DNA from: Polytrichum commune | Taxonomy: Eukaryota; Streptophyta; Polytrichopsida; Polytrichales; Polytrichaceae | Length of the DNA: 64,000 bases | Direction: 5' to 3' | Assembly: GCA_950295325.1 (NCBI GenBank) | Contig: OX485808.1 | Location: 14,448,501-14,512,500, forward strand | The notes under the pieces: generated by a model | Database searches by the model: none | The model's input: the letters and a program-made list of their open reading frames with translations, nothing else | Told to the model about the DNA's origin: nothing | Program-made: the position numbers and the translations under genes | Shown here: piece after piece, positions 46,587 to 58,442 of the stretch | Numbering within the stretch: position 1 is the first letter of the stretch | How the letters are laid out: each line of letters opens with the position of its first letter

Positions 46587-47787
46587 CTATACGTCGTCCG
46601 GGGGGTCTGCAATGGATTTCTCCCGCAAATACTTGCAAGACCATCTCACCCACTTGTCTAGCTTGCCGGAAGCCCACAACGCAACATCACACATTTTTAG
46701 TGGACCAATATGTGCATTGTCAGGGAAAAACAAAGGTGTGTCATGCCGGTGTATTTTCTTGAACAATATATATTGTTCCCCGTCTTTACACGAAGATACC
46801 AATTCTGGATGACTGCTGCGGGACTTGTTGTTCACGCCCGCTCTAGCCTCACCCACGACTTCGTTGGGGAATCCGGGGTGCAATACCCAGCAATGTGTGC
46901 CATGCCTGAGAGGAATCTGCACCGAGCAAAGGACTGCTTAGATCACCACACAAAATAAAATGTTGAATATAAAAATTGGTTTATGGGTTGGAGACACTCA
47001 CCGAGTTTTTTCTAGGTTGCAGGACCGGGAGTTTGCACTTGGGCTCGGACGAGCACCCAAAGTCCGCCACATCGTCATGACCAGGGGAGTCTTTGTACTT
47101 TGGCGCGTGTGTGGGGGGTCTAGTGGTGGGGCCCACAACTACCTTTGTCGTCGGAATAGGGGGTCAAGCCAACGCCAACCTACCTTGAAGAGGAACCACT
47201 CGTTGTCGCGGATTGGCATGCATGCGTTTGGCGGGTGAGTCCAATGCGATGCTAAGATGTACACCTGTACCATTATTGTCCGCACTACGGCTAGATGCAT
47301 CATCCTGCACTACTAGAGGGTGACTAAATGAGGCACCACGAGCCGTGTCTCCACTTGTCCACAATAGTTTTCCCGAATTGGAATAGGGGTTTTGAGAATT
47401 ACAATGGGTTTTCATACCCGCTGCGCCCTCACCCACATTTTCCGGGGGCCCACGCTCTGGCCATTCTGAGGGAGTGGATGTGGCAACATTGACATGTGCA
47501 CGGGACATCCCTGCGATGTCATTTGTTGTTTGCACTCCGGCATCCCTTGCAAAATGCGTTTTTATGGTACACAATTCCGACATTATGTGGAAAATTCCGC
47601 CCAACGCACTGGCCATTGAAGACTCGACACTAGTAACCTTTTCTTCTAGAATGGCAAGTCGTTTGTCAAGGTGTGCGATGTGGTGTTCGTCTTTAACTTT
47701 GTCATCTGAGAGTTGCATGCCACGAGGAGTGCCAAACCGGAACACCCATGAAAGCGGTTGTTCATTTTCTTCGACCTGTGTGTACAT
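46587..47787 (-). pseudogene. Unrecognised repeat-family gene, copy 2
   Basis: Blocks: 47,164-47,787 (donor about CTTCAAG/GTAGGT), a short exon near 46,990-47,150 (VVVGPTTRPPTHAPK..., donor TCG/GTGAGT) and 46,587-46,916 (acceptor GGTGCAG). The last block reads GTHCWVLHPGFPNEVVGEARAG...SCKDGEQYILFKKIHRHDTPLFFPD and clearly parallels the 41.1-41.7 kb block. The first has a coiled-coil-like segment (HLDKRLAILEEKVTSVESSM) like copy 1. No enzyme motif is recognised. Frames here are cleaner than in copy 1, so a transcribed gene is possible. Confidence 0.45.
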
Positions 47788-49205
47788 GTGGAACCCATCA
47801 GATCCTATTTACCAATTGCTACAAGCCTTTCTACCCCACCAGTTGTAAATAATGGCCTAACCTCATTGGGCTGCGCATGTGCGGACCTGCTGATGTGGCA
47901 CATAAACGACCTTTACTCATGACTAAATGAACATATTATTATATATAATAACCTATCTAATTAATGTAGCAGAAACCTCACCACCTGCATGCATCCCACG
48001 AGTAAGAAACTGATTATGGTCATATCAAGTAGCATGTTCACTATCCCTGAATCCAACAAATCTAAATAATTTAGCATACATACTAATGATACAAGCAATA
48101 TATTAGATAATTCTGTTGTTGTAGTTTTGCGCATCATGGAGATTTCCTATCGACCATAACATGGGCTAACATCAGAATTTAGGTACACCCATAAATTGAA
48201 CAAGACTAAAATATGTTCAAAAGTGCCACACTGACGAGCTGACCTACTTTTGTTCAAATTGTGCTAAACTTGTGTATTAGAAAGAAAATAATCACTAGAA
48301 AATTGTGGTATGGGCTTATACTTGATGCCATGCTTCTGTGTATGCGACAATACGTTGCGATTTATGATGACCTGCACCCTTGTCGATTCCGGGTGTTGTA
48401 GGCATTGAGCTCGTGGGGGTGGCGCACGCACTGACATCCACACCAACCCCCATGGCGCATTTTTTCTCAACACCCCTGACACACTCCTTGCTGCTACTGG
48501 ACTCGGTGGAGCCTACCGGAGGTGAGCCTGATCGTGAGTGTCGTGTGCGGTTGGATGGTGTACCACGTAGGACCATATTCACCATCCGGATACAAATGCA
48601 GTATTGAGGTTGATGACGCATAAGAAGAGTGGGGAGGTGGCACTTAAGAAGATGAGGGGGGTGGTGGGTAGTTATGGTTCAGATGTAGGTACGATGGGGC
48701 ATATGGCTCACGCACATGGACCAAAAACCCACCGCCCAGGCTGCGCCCTCGTCCCGCTGCACACAGTAGCGACGCTTCTTTGGGGGCTCGGGAGAGAGGC
48801 CTCACGCGAGCTGCCTGGGCAGGAGGCGCAGCACATCCACATCCCAGCCTGCGGGCAGCCACGCCGGGTTGTGGGAAAAAAAACAAATTCAACGGGCAGG
48901 TCAAAAACTTTGTGAGCTGCCCCTCTGTACCTCTCTGTACAGACTCCAAAGGCCGGGAGCTACATCATTTGTGCCATTTTCGCAGCCAACTTCAAACGCT
49001 TCCTACAAGGTGAGTTTTCAAGTTTTTTCAATTTCATTTTTTGGATGTGGAAGTTCTCTAGATCTACTTTATGTTTATATGTTCATGATAAAATAGATTG
49101 TACTAATCATGCCTTTTGTCTAGGAAAAAATTTCTTCATATTTTGAGGTTTCAATTTTGTGGATTTTTCAAATCTTAGGGTTCATAGTAAGAGTTTTGTT
49201 GTTAG
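47788..49205. other. Intergenic DNA and leader of the Harbinger element
   Basis: A minus frame at 48,316-48,621 (101 codons, Ser/Gly-rich) may be a 5' exon of the gene at 46.6-47.8 kb, but no motif supports it. The GC-richer part from 48,640 may be the left end of the PIF/Harbinger element. I could not define its terminal repeats. Confidence 0.35.
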
Positions 49206-50222
49206 ATGGGGGATGAATTGCCAGGGTCATTCGTGGAGTTTATGATGGGAGGAAGTAGTGCTAATATAGCACACGTGGAGCGCTTCGAACCAGTTCCTCC
49301 AGTGGTTTCAGTGACAACTCCGAAACCACGACGTATACAACCCAATTCTAAACCAAAAAGAGTGCAAAAAAAGGAGGTTGTTGTTGCTTCAACATTGGTA
49401 GATGACGAAGCTACCGTTGGCGGGCGGTGGAGCGATGATGCCATCAACAACATTTTGGATTTGTATTAAAAGGAGTGAATTCGCATAGACAAAGGTAATT
49501 TAAAACCTAAACACTGGACACACATTCGTACTGAGCACCATAGACAAATGCCACTAGTTGTGCATCGTAAGGAAGAGCATATCAAGGGGAAAATTGAGAA
49601 GCTCAAGGTTGAATGGAGAGTTCAAAAAAACTCTCCAGAGGAGGCCACATGTGGAGAAGGATCTTCGTGGCATTGGTTTGAGCAAATGTCCGAGATACTC
49701 ACTGGATCAACAAAAGGAGAAGGAATTCCTGGTGGAGTGGATATGAGAACTAGTGTGTTATTGTCAGAAGATAAGGAGGATACTGTTGTTTTGGAAGAAG
49801 GGGGAATTCCTAAGACGCCAATGTCTACAGCTACTAGAGAGCATTCTTTTAGTACTCCCACAACAGTTGCCTCGGAGAAGATTGTTTCTCCCAAGACCGC
49901 TTCATGCATGAAGCCATGGGTGGATGGGAAACCAAATTCTCGTAAGCGTGCACTCACTGGGTATGCAACATATATGGCAGATGCAATCACTAAATTTGCT
50001 GAAGGTTCTTTCCAAGTATAACGGCACAAGATGGAGGCCCAAGAACGGATGCACAATATGCAGATGGAAACCAATAAAACCATTGTAATGAAGCAGATGG
50101 ACATGGAGATGGAGACAAGGCGACTTGATATGAAGGCTCGGCATGAAGCTGTTGTGATACAACTTAGAATTGTAGAGTTGTTTAGCAACAACCTCCATAG
50201 TGCGCGCAATTTAACACCATGA
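49206..50222 (+). pseudogene. PIF/Harbinger Myb/trihelix-like ORF1 with nonsense codons
   Basis: One reading frame covers 338 codons to TGA at the end, broken by TAA 49,467-49,469, TGA 49,476-49,478 and TAA 50,019-50,021, with no frameshift. The order is GGRWSDDAINNILDLY (first helix of a Myb/SANT-trihelix domain), KPKHWTHIRTEHHRQ, HIKGKIEKLKVEWR, WHWFEQMSEILTG, a Thr/Ser-rich linker, and a Met-rich helical C-terminus (MHNMQMETNKTIVMKQMDME). In this superfamily ORF1 is a DNA-binding partner that helps the transposase enter the nucleus and bind the element ends. The element is inactive as it stands. Confidence 0.75.
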
Positions 50223-50454
50223 TAGTTTGGTGTCATTACCAATGTTTCATTTGTATGTTTGTTTTTACATCTATAGTTATTGTTATTCATGATTATATCC
50301 TTATATATATGCTTTATCTTCATACATACTAGTATGATCTGTGGTATTGAGCACTACCAATGATATGTCATTTAAAGAGTTTGTCCAAAATGTTACAAAA
50401 AAATTCTCATAATAATCAAGCAGATAATGTAGGCAGCAGTGCTCCGGAAGATTC

Positions 50455-50570
50455 CTGGACATAACCAGTAAGATCCTAGTGTTTGCAAGTCCAACCGCTG
50501 ACATGTTCACATCCTCCGGATTTCCTTTACTAGATTGGGGTATATTATATAAATTCCTCTAAAATGATCA
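50455..50570 (+). repeat. CCGGGAAG-family fragment between the Harbinger genes
   Basis: The fragment ('aagatcctagtgtttgcaag', 'gacatgttcacatcctccgg', 'cctctaaaatgatca') lies between ORF1 and the transposase. This suggests a later insertion into the element. Confidence 0.55.
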
Positions 50571-50592
50571 TAACAATCAAATTTCAAACAGT

Positions 50593-51912
50593 TCAAGAGG
50601 TTGGTACATTCTCTTGCACATTTAACCAATTTTTGAACAAAACATCACGCATCTCTTCTTCAACCTCTTTAGTTGCACGACCTTCTCTGATAACTGGCCG
50701 TCGGCCTCTCACCATATACAATGGAACCGGATCCGTTCTCAGAAGTGGTTCCTTTATGAGCTGGCAAAAGTTGTGTAGAACACAACAACCTACAACTATA
50801 GACGGTGCAGTATCTACCCTAGAATTTATAGAATTAAGAATGCGCAATCGCATTTTTAATAATCCTAAAGCATTCTCAATGCTTACTCTACCACCGTTTA
50901 TTTGTCTATCAAACCTTATTTTGTTTCCATCTCCATCTGCCGGTTTTTAATTTCGAAGCAAGTAGGTTCTGCTAGGATATCTTGTATCACCTAGTAAAAA
51001 ATGCTTGATATGTGTTCCATCTACAATGACAACTGGTGTAGCCAATATTTCTCTTCGTCGAATCTGCTCATAGATCTGTGAGATCTTAAATTGACCTCCA
51101 TCAGCAGTTCCACCAGATACCGAACAACATACATTCCAAAACACCTTGTCCATGTCACATACAACTTGTAGAACTACGGAGCTAAAACTTTTTCTTCTAC
51201 ACCAGAAATCTGCCACTACAGTTGTTTGACGTTTATCGGGCCTTCGTTGAAGAGAAATGTGGCTTCAATCTATACTCCTGCACATATTTGGTAATCCACA
51301 ACTCTGAACATACCCTACTATAATCCTATCTAAACGAGCACCTGAAGGCACCGAAATGTATTTCCCAAATAACTTGTCTCTAGATACTAAAGCATCCAAA
51401 ATAATTCTCATATACTTACATACTGTTGAAGCACCTACATTAAACCTATCCGCTATAATTTCTACAGTGATTCAATGAGCAAGACGGTATTACACTATAC
51501 CGACAGCTTTTCTAATTTCTAAAGGAGGACGTACAAAGTGAATAGAAGTAGATTGCAAATAAGGCTCGAGCTCGGAGACCAAATACATAAAAGATGCATA
51601 AGACATACGATATGCTTCTAGGTATTTTCTATCTCTCATCTTTGGTGAAGTGTGCCATACCAAACCTTCAATGTTGTCCCATTATGTTGATTGTCGAGGC
51701 TCCTTCCACCACACACGTCCAGGTTGTGGCTCAAACAATGAGAGAATAATTATAATAATTGAGAATACCCTCACCATGAAAGGACGTTCTTCCAAAATTG
51801 AAGAACTTCCCAAAAGAGCTGTCTTTCTTTTCCTTGACATACACCGTAATGTCATTCCATTGAAAAGAAAAAATGACGAAATAAGTGCCCACATCTTGTC
51901 ATGTGTGTCCAT
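50593..51912 (-). pseudogene. PIF/Harbinger DDE transposase with nonsense codons
   Basis: 440 codons in one frame, convergent with ORF1. In order: RVWWKEPRQST, MRDRKYLEAYRMSYASFMYL, the helix-turn-helix-like ITVEIIADRFNVGASTVCKY, SID-stop-SHISLQ (first catalytic Asp), VVLQVVCDMD, HFLLGDTRYPSRTYLL (second Asp in GDxxYP), RVSIENALGLLKMRLRIL (catalytic Glu) and VVGCCVLHNFC. This is the PIF/Harbinger endonuclease layout. Five in-frame stops interrupt it, including 51,682-51,684 and 50,947-50,949, but there is no frameshift. The three acidic residues are still visible. Confidence 0.85.
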
Positions 51913-53462
51913 TCCACTACTCTTACAAGACCCGTTCCCTCTACTACACCCTAAAACACTAAATAATATAACTAAAAATCACCACAACAAAAAATTCCTT
52001 AAAAACATACAAACGCAAGAAATGGTAGCAACTAAACACTCACAAGTATCCTCGCAGCCACCCTCCCAATTAAGCTTACATATTAGGTCTCTAACAGGTT
52101 TAGTTGGGCTGCCCCAAAAGCAGCGGGCACAAGAAAAAAAAACTAAATAAAAAAGCCTCCACTTGGAAAGGCTGCAGCATCCATCCGCTGGTGGATGGGG
52201 TGGATGTAAACTCCACATCCGTCCGGTCTTCTCACAGACCTGGCAGGCTACGTCCCCTGCTCAGGCCGGCCATGTACTCCTGCCAATAGCCAAAGTGAGG
52301 GTAGCTCAGAAATGTCCATTTGTGGGTTACGGCCAAGTCGTGTTACGCATGCCAAACAGAAGCATTAGGATACCAAAATTGATGGATATTAGGATAGGAT
52401 ATTAAGATATGTACATATAGTGATACATAATTTTATATTATCTCAAATTGCAACGCGATATACAGCTAGATGAAAAGTGAGGTGGTGACTCGCCTCAGAC
52501 ATGTGGGTTTTTTTCCGTGGACGATGTCGATCCTGCGATTGGGAAAGACAAGCATTTTTCGTGGTTCGGTTGGAAATGCCGCGAGTGCGCAGTTTGTCCT
52601 CTCCCACTGGTGGTTGTGTCTGAGGGGGCGATTGCTTCAATGCGGAGTCTTTGTCAGCTTCAGATTTCACAAGTGCGTATTCATCTGTCTTGTGCGCTTC
52701 CATATTGTATGTAAGATTGATCAGAATAACTTATGGATGATAGAATTTCATAGGCTGTGGGATTCCATACCCACGACAACAATTACTAATAATTAGAATG
52801 CTGGCAAGAATTTTCATAGCCGGAGAAATAAAATATGGTGCTAAATGTATACATTTAGTCATACTTATATAACTATGACAAAATGGTCAGCAAGAGCATA
52901 GTTAAAGAAGAACAAAGATTAGCAATATTTACCTTGACCATGCCAACATGACATGCAATAAAGATGTGGGCTGAGCTAAATGCACTATACAACTTTATGT
53001 TTTCTTGTAATAAATGCAGAAAATAAAACAACATGACAAAATACAAGTTAGGTACTGAGATACACAAAAAACCACTACCAAATAAATGCATACTACCACA
53101 AGTTGCTTTGCTTTCGTTGAATATATATTGCATAGGCACATGTATGCATGCTAATGGGAATTTGTGACGACCTAAATTGCTTTGGGATAGATTTCATTCA
53201 TAATTCTAGTCATAAGTACATAAAACAATGCACACCTGGATATGGCACTTCACACCCCTTCCCACCACATAGAGATGTGAGCTCGCCAATGAAATATTGC
53301 ATTACACTTGGAAATGGCGCAAATTAAAATTCCAATGAAGCAAGGAAATACAAAAATGCGTACCTGGGTGAATTTCCAGGCAGATGTGAGCGCCTTATGG
53401 AGTTTCTGACACCTGTCTGGACTAACCTTTTGCTCTGTCTCCACCTGGACTCACACTCACTT
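51913..53462. other. Harbinger right flank and AT-rich DNA
   Basis: The right end of the Harbinger element probably lies between 52,100 and 52,300, but no terminal repeat could be paired. From 52,440 onward no gene is seen. Confidence 0.35.
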
Positions 53463-54412
53463 TGTCGCAACCCTTGCTAGCCCCCTTTGACCATCTTGCC
53501 AATTTTCATTCCTAGCAAAGGTTACGAGCGCTAACCCTTCGCATTCCGCCATGCTAATGGTTAGCTCTTCCTACCCCGGACCTTATAGTTCGTAGGAGGG
53601 AACCAACCCTCCTACTTTGCTTTCGGGACTCACCCTTTAATCGGTAACCCATTTCTTGGATGTGGACTTTCATCCATGGAAGTCCAATCCTATGTTGATC
53701 ATCGCATTGCCGGAGCAACACTACAACAACCCAAAGCATACTAGGCAACTATGGCCTCACAATGGGCCAAAGCCCATGGAGGCCGTGCCGTTCCGCCTCG
53801 GGTGGGTGAGGCCACACCACCTCACCCATATGTGCCTCTAGGACTCTACGCGGGGCCCCTACCCCACCGTCAAGAGACCTATTGTCTCTCTACCAAGAGT
53901 TGGTGCCAAATAGACATTTTCCCTTAGCTGCTGAGCCTAGAAGCCTCTAGCAGCTTCAGACCATCATAACTTCTTTGTATGATGTTTGATACTAACAAGC
54001 AACCACTCCATCTTCATCTACGCTTCACGTAGATGCCGATGGACTCCTCACTTGCCCCATTCCGGCAAGTATTAAGGAAGTTATGCCCGTTCGAACCTTG
54101 GCAGTCCCGGGAATCACTCCCAGGCACTGCTGTACCAGGTAGCTGTCCCGGGACAGCGCCCCACTCAAATTGCCATAACTCCTAGCTCACACCTCCAATT
54201 CATGTGTTCTTGAGCATTCTAAAATCACCACGCCATGAGCTACGCATACCTTATGGCCTTACCCTCATGCCTCCTAGTCTCCGTGGGTGGGAGGCGTTCC
54301 CAACGCCCGGGGCCCTCACCCACACTAGGATCACTTGGGCCCTCTCACCAACGGCGCCACAAGTCCCGGGTGTCACTCCGGGGTCCCCTTGTGCCCATGG
54401 TGTTTTGGGCAC
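53463..54412 (+). repeat. Left 950-bp arm of a large inverted repeat (LTR-like)
   Basis: It begins TGTCGCAACCCTTGCTAG and ends at GTTTTGGGCAC. It matches the reverse complement of 55,975-56,924 over exactly the same length, with high identity in the inner 900 bases and lower identity in the outer 60. The TG start and length would suit an LTR. No tRNA primer site can be assigned next to this arm. Confidence 0.9.
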
Positions 54413-54902
54413 ACTCTTTATTGTCAGGCTGTCTTAATGCATCCTATACGTGCGACAATTTTTGAATTGTTTTTTCCCCCTGAACCAACTGGAATGCACA
54501 AACCATGACAGCTGAAAGAGCCTACAATTTCACGGATTGTGCCATATTTCAATATAGATATCGGCTCCGAAAAGATTTTGTGAAGTTTTAACGTGTTTCT
54601 AACCTGACAGGTTACCCAAATTCTATGGAGAATCCCCAAAGGTGGACTTGGGGTGGACTACAGAGATTACATCCCCCTAGAACCTTGATATAATATTCAG
54701 AATTTGAATATGCCACACTAGGCGAGAAGGAACCACAGGAACATGAGAAGCAAGGTTCCGTTCAAAATTCATCTTTAACAACATGAATTCATGAAAACGT
54801 CCCCGGAGGCCACATTTGATGTGGCTTTCATCTCATCCAAATTTAATTTGAGCAATGCAACCCAAACTCATGAAGAGTTGCAGAACCGAGCTTGTAACTT
54901 AC
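54413..54902. other. Spacer between the inverted arms, left part
   Basis: Non-coding. 'agagcctacaatttcac(g/a)ga' at 54,518-54,556 recurs at 55,185-55,222, so the peroxidase exon is flanked by short direct repeats. Confidence 0.45.
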
Positions 54903-55127
54903 GTTGACGAAGCAGTAGTGGAAATGCAAACGAATGAGGCTGGTGGCAATGGTTTTGTCCGCAGCAAATGTCGTTGCCACCGTGCTTTTCACCATTGCCT
55001 CAGCAGATGCACACTTGGTAGCATAAAACCCCACGCTAAGAGCCGCACTAGCTAGCTGACAATCACAGCTCAAAACATGCAACAGAACCACTCCCACCAT
55101 TAGTATTGGTGCAGCCGAATGTGCCAT
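54903..55127 (-). pseudogene. Class III peroxidase first exon (captured fragment)
   Basis: 75 codons from ATG to donor GTCAAC/GTAAGT, the usual position of intron 1 in plant class III peroxidases. An N-terminal hydrophobic signal peptide (APILMVGVVLLHVLSC) is followed by LSVGFYATKCASAEAMV (first conserved Cys; the usual Pro after it is Ala) and IATSLIRLHFHYCFVN, with the distal Arg, Phe and His in place but the calcium-binding Asp of HFHDCF replaced by Tyr. No later peroxidase exon (heme His, second calcium site) is found on the minus strand before the arm. It is a fragment that cannot give an enzyme by itself, carried between two inverted arms. Confidence 0.85.
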
Positions 55128-55974
55128 CTCCTTCGTAGCTTCGACGGAGCTCCCAGATCAATAATTTTACAATTTCAATTTCACAGAGCCTACAATTTCA
55201 CAGACTGCGCTAGATTTCAATAAACTACGCTATATGTAGTCTGTGAAAGTGGTCAGGTCCATAACCGATCATTTTAGAGAAATCTATGGAATATACTTTT
55301 AACTCGTCATACATGAGTGGGCTGGGGAGGTCATAGCACATACAAAGAGACCCAAGAATGGCTTCAACAAAGGTACATGGAAGAGGGTGCACAAGACGAA
55401 CCAAGCGTGCTTACAAAAGTATTGTGAGCATGGAACTATGAAGGAACCTTGCGGAAATGTATTGAGGAACCTTGAGTAAGATTGAGGATAGTATTCAGGA
55501 ACCTTGAGGAACGTATTGGGTAACCTTCATGAATCTTTTTTAATGTTGGTGCAGCCTCCACGTGCTATTCTTTGCCCTCAATCGCCCAGATTGCCAGAGC
55601 AACAAAACAACCTACATAGCACACAACATGCTGCAGATGGGAATCGCAGGTGCATTTTAGTTCATATGGGAACAAAGATTATAAGTTTTAGTTGTCTTGA
55701 GGGAGAGGCAACAATCTGCTTTGATTTCTGTAAGCCAAGATCACCCCCACCCTTAATTGCGTCATGGTCCAGGTGAGGGATTCCCTGTCCACACTTGTTA
55801 CCAACACTCACAAAAGAGTGTAGCCTCTTCCCACTTCAATAATGAATTGGTGCATTGACACCTTTTCTTTATTAAGTTAGACAACAAATATTCAGAAATA
55901 CTTGAGCCTCACACTCACACAAGTCAAAATCCAATCAAATCCCTATTATGATGTCGCGCACCTCTCCATGAGGA
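55128..55974. other. Spacer between the inverted arms, right part
   Basis: It holds a fragment of the CCGGGAAG family (55,255-55,300) and, near 55,795-55,850 on the minus strand, 'gagtgttggtaacaagtgtgg', which recalls an LTR end followed by a primer-binding site. That reading is weak. Confidence 0.35.
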
Positions 55975-56924
55975 GTGCCCAAAACACCATGGGCACAAGG
56001 GGGACCCCGGAGTGACACCCGGGACTTGTGGCGCCGTTGGTGAGAGGGCCCAAGTGATCCTAGTGTGGGTGAGGGCCCCGGGCATTGGGAACGCCTCCCA
56101 CCCACGGAGACTAGAAGGCATGAGGGTAAGGCCATGAGGTATGTGTAGCTCATGGCGTGGTGATTTAAGAATGCTCAAGAACACATGAATTGGAGGTGTG
56201 AGCTAGGAGTTATGGCAATTTGAGTGGGGCGCTGTCCCGGGACAGCGCCCTGGTACAGCAGTGCCTGGGAGTGATTCCCGGGACTGCCAAGGTTCGAACG
56301 GGCATAACTTCCTCAATACTTGCCGGAATGGGGCAAGTGAGGAGTCCATTGGCATCTACGTGAAGCGCAGATGAAGATGGAGTGGTCGCTTGTTAGTATT
56401 AGACATCATACAAGGAAGTTATGATGGTCTGAAGCTGCTGGGGGCTTCTAGGCTCAGCAGCTAAAGAAAAATGTCTACTTGGTCCCAACTCTTGGTAGAG
56501 AGACAAAAGGTCTCTTGACGGTGGGGTAGGGGCCCCGCCTAGAATGGTGGAGGCTTATATGGGTGAGGTGGTGTGGCCTCACCCACCCGAGGCCGAATGG
56601 CACGGCCTCTATGGGCTTTGGCCCATTGTGAGGCCATAGTTGCCTAGTATGCTTCGGGTAGTTGTAGTGTTGCTCCGGCAATGCGATGATCAACATAGGA
56701 TTGGACTTCCATGGATGAAAGTCCACATCCAAGAAATGGGTTACCGATTAAAGGGTGAGTCCCGAAAGCAAAGTAGGAGGGTTGGTTCCCTCCTACGAAC
56801 TATAAGGTCCGGGGTAGGAGGAGCTAACCATTAGCATGGTGGAATGCGAAGGGTTAGCGCTCGTAACCTTTGCTAGAAACGTAAATTGGAAAGATTGTTA
56901 AGGGAACTAGCAAGGGTTGCGACA
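55975..56924 (-). repeat. Right 950-bp arm of the large inverted repeat
   Basis: Reverse complement of 53,463-54,412. On the minus strand the shared start is TGTCGCAACCC. Frames in the two arms are mirror copies and not genes. Confidence 0.9.
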
Positions 56925-57902
56925 TATGACCTAAAAGAACCCAACATAAATGCCCTAATCACTTGATGCCTCTCACTGAGGTTCACCACTTGATTATTCC
57001 ACACATGAGCCTAGATCCCAACTAAGCCCTAACACCTAATCCCACACCACACTAATTCTAGCATTAATCAATTCTCACCCTTCCCAACTTCTAAGCGCAG
57101 TGAGTTGCCCTCAAACTAGCAGTAGCAATATAGTTCCGACTAACTCTGTTGAGCATCCAGGCACCTCTGCTCCAGTGTAAGCAACCAAGCCATTCGCCCC
57201 TGTTCATTCAAAATTGTGAACCTTGAGAGGCCAGTTGCTCATTACCTCCTGATTTCCCACATTGAATTTGAACAAAGCCTGTGCCGCTCAGTTGCTCGGA
57301 CTCGCAGGCTCCACCCACGACCTTGCTCCGCAAAACCTTCTGAGCCTACACACTGTCAGTATCGACCTCTGCATTGAGTTCAGTCCCCACCTTGCAGACA
57401 GATGTGTCCGCCTTTAACTTGAACTGATGAAGCGAACTCCTGGATCGTAGTTTCACTGCGAATCAACCGACCTATCCCTGGTTCCGTAATGACTCATCTC
57501 GGCAATTGATCCGAATCAGACCACCGCATTCTCACACCTTGCAGAAGAAAACACTAGGATGAACCCTGAAGCCAAACACTTACATTCTCGGCCTGCCTCA
57601 CCGCTCTCACCCAGGAGCAATCTCTCCCAATGACGCTTTGATTCTGCATTCATCTGCCTGCAAGATGTGCTCGACTCAGATCCCAAAATGTGCACCGTCG
57701 CCGCCCATGGCTGAACAGCTACTTCCGACCACAATAATCCCTTCAATTCTGCACTGATGCCCTCGGAAACCTCGTGAATTTCCACCAAAGCACCATCAAC
57801 CTCCGATTTTGAACATACCCGAATGTCTTCCTCTGTGGGGAGCACATTTTTTATTTTATTTTATTTTTTTCGAACGACTTTCTCAATCTTTAACCCACAG
57901 CC
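56925..57902. other. Intergenic DNA, GC-richer
   Basis: A minus frame at 57,516-57,845 (109 codons) has no recognisable motif. The composition differs from the AT-rich surroundings and could mark a gene remnant. Confidence 0.3.
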
Positions 57903-58442
57903 TCAACTGCCAGCGCGCCTTCAATCCCTCAAGCAGACTCCCCTAAATTCAGCGCACTCCTCGACCTTCCCACTGTTTGCCGAAAAGGGACTGTTTTGAC
58001 GAAGAATTGCTTGTTGTCCGATTCACTTTCCGATATGCTCGGAGTTATTAGAGACCTGGATTTACCTTGCGAACCAAAATCTCTCGATTCGGGCGCATTT
58101 CCCTCAGTGGGCAGCATTCAAACCCTTCGCCTCCAGGAGTCCCCAGATCCAGCATTCATTCACTGAGGCTCCGACCCCAGCCCACATCATTCTGCTCCAT
58201 TCCTTCGAAATATTGTGCCTGGGCTCAAAGCCTCGCCCAAGCTGCAGTTCTCTTTTTTGCTACCACACCACCCATTGCCACAATCTGACTCCAGACACAA
58301 AGTTTTTCAAACCCGTAGAGCTCTGCTTCCGCCTAGCAGAGCCCTCTCTCTTCTCTCCACTGCGAGCTCCCCTGTTCACTTCGGAGACCCCTCCCAGCCG
58401 GTGCCGGAAATCCAGTGGGTCCTTATCTTAACAGATGGCTAA
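57903..58442 (+). CDS. Unrecognised open frame with one stop
   Basis: One plus frame is open from about 57,903 to TAG at 58,442 except for one TGA near 58,167. The product is Ser/Pro/Leu-rich (KGTVLTKNCLLSDSLSDML, DLDLPCEPKSLDSGAF). No domain is recognised. It may be the remains of a retroelement or other gene. Confidence 0.2.

Noticed and set aside
51650-52150. 166-codon plus frame
   Set aside because: It is largely antisense to the N-terminal part of the Harbinger transposase.
53463-56924. Complete LTR retrotransposon
   Set aside because: The arms are inverted, not direct, and no gag, reverse transcriptase or integrase lies between them.
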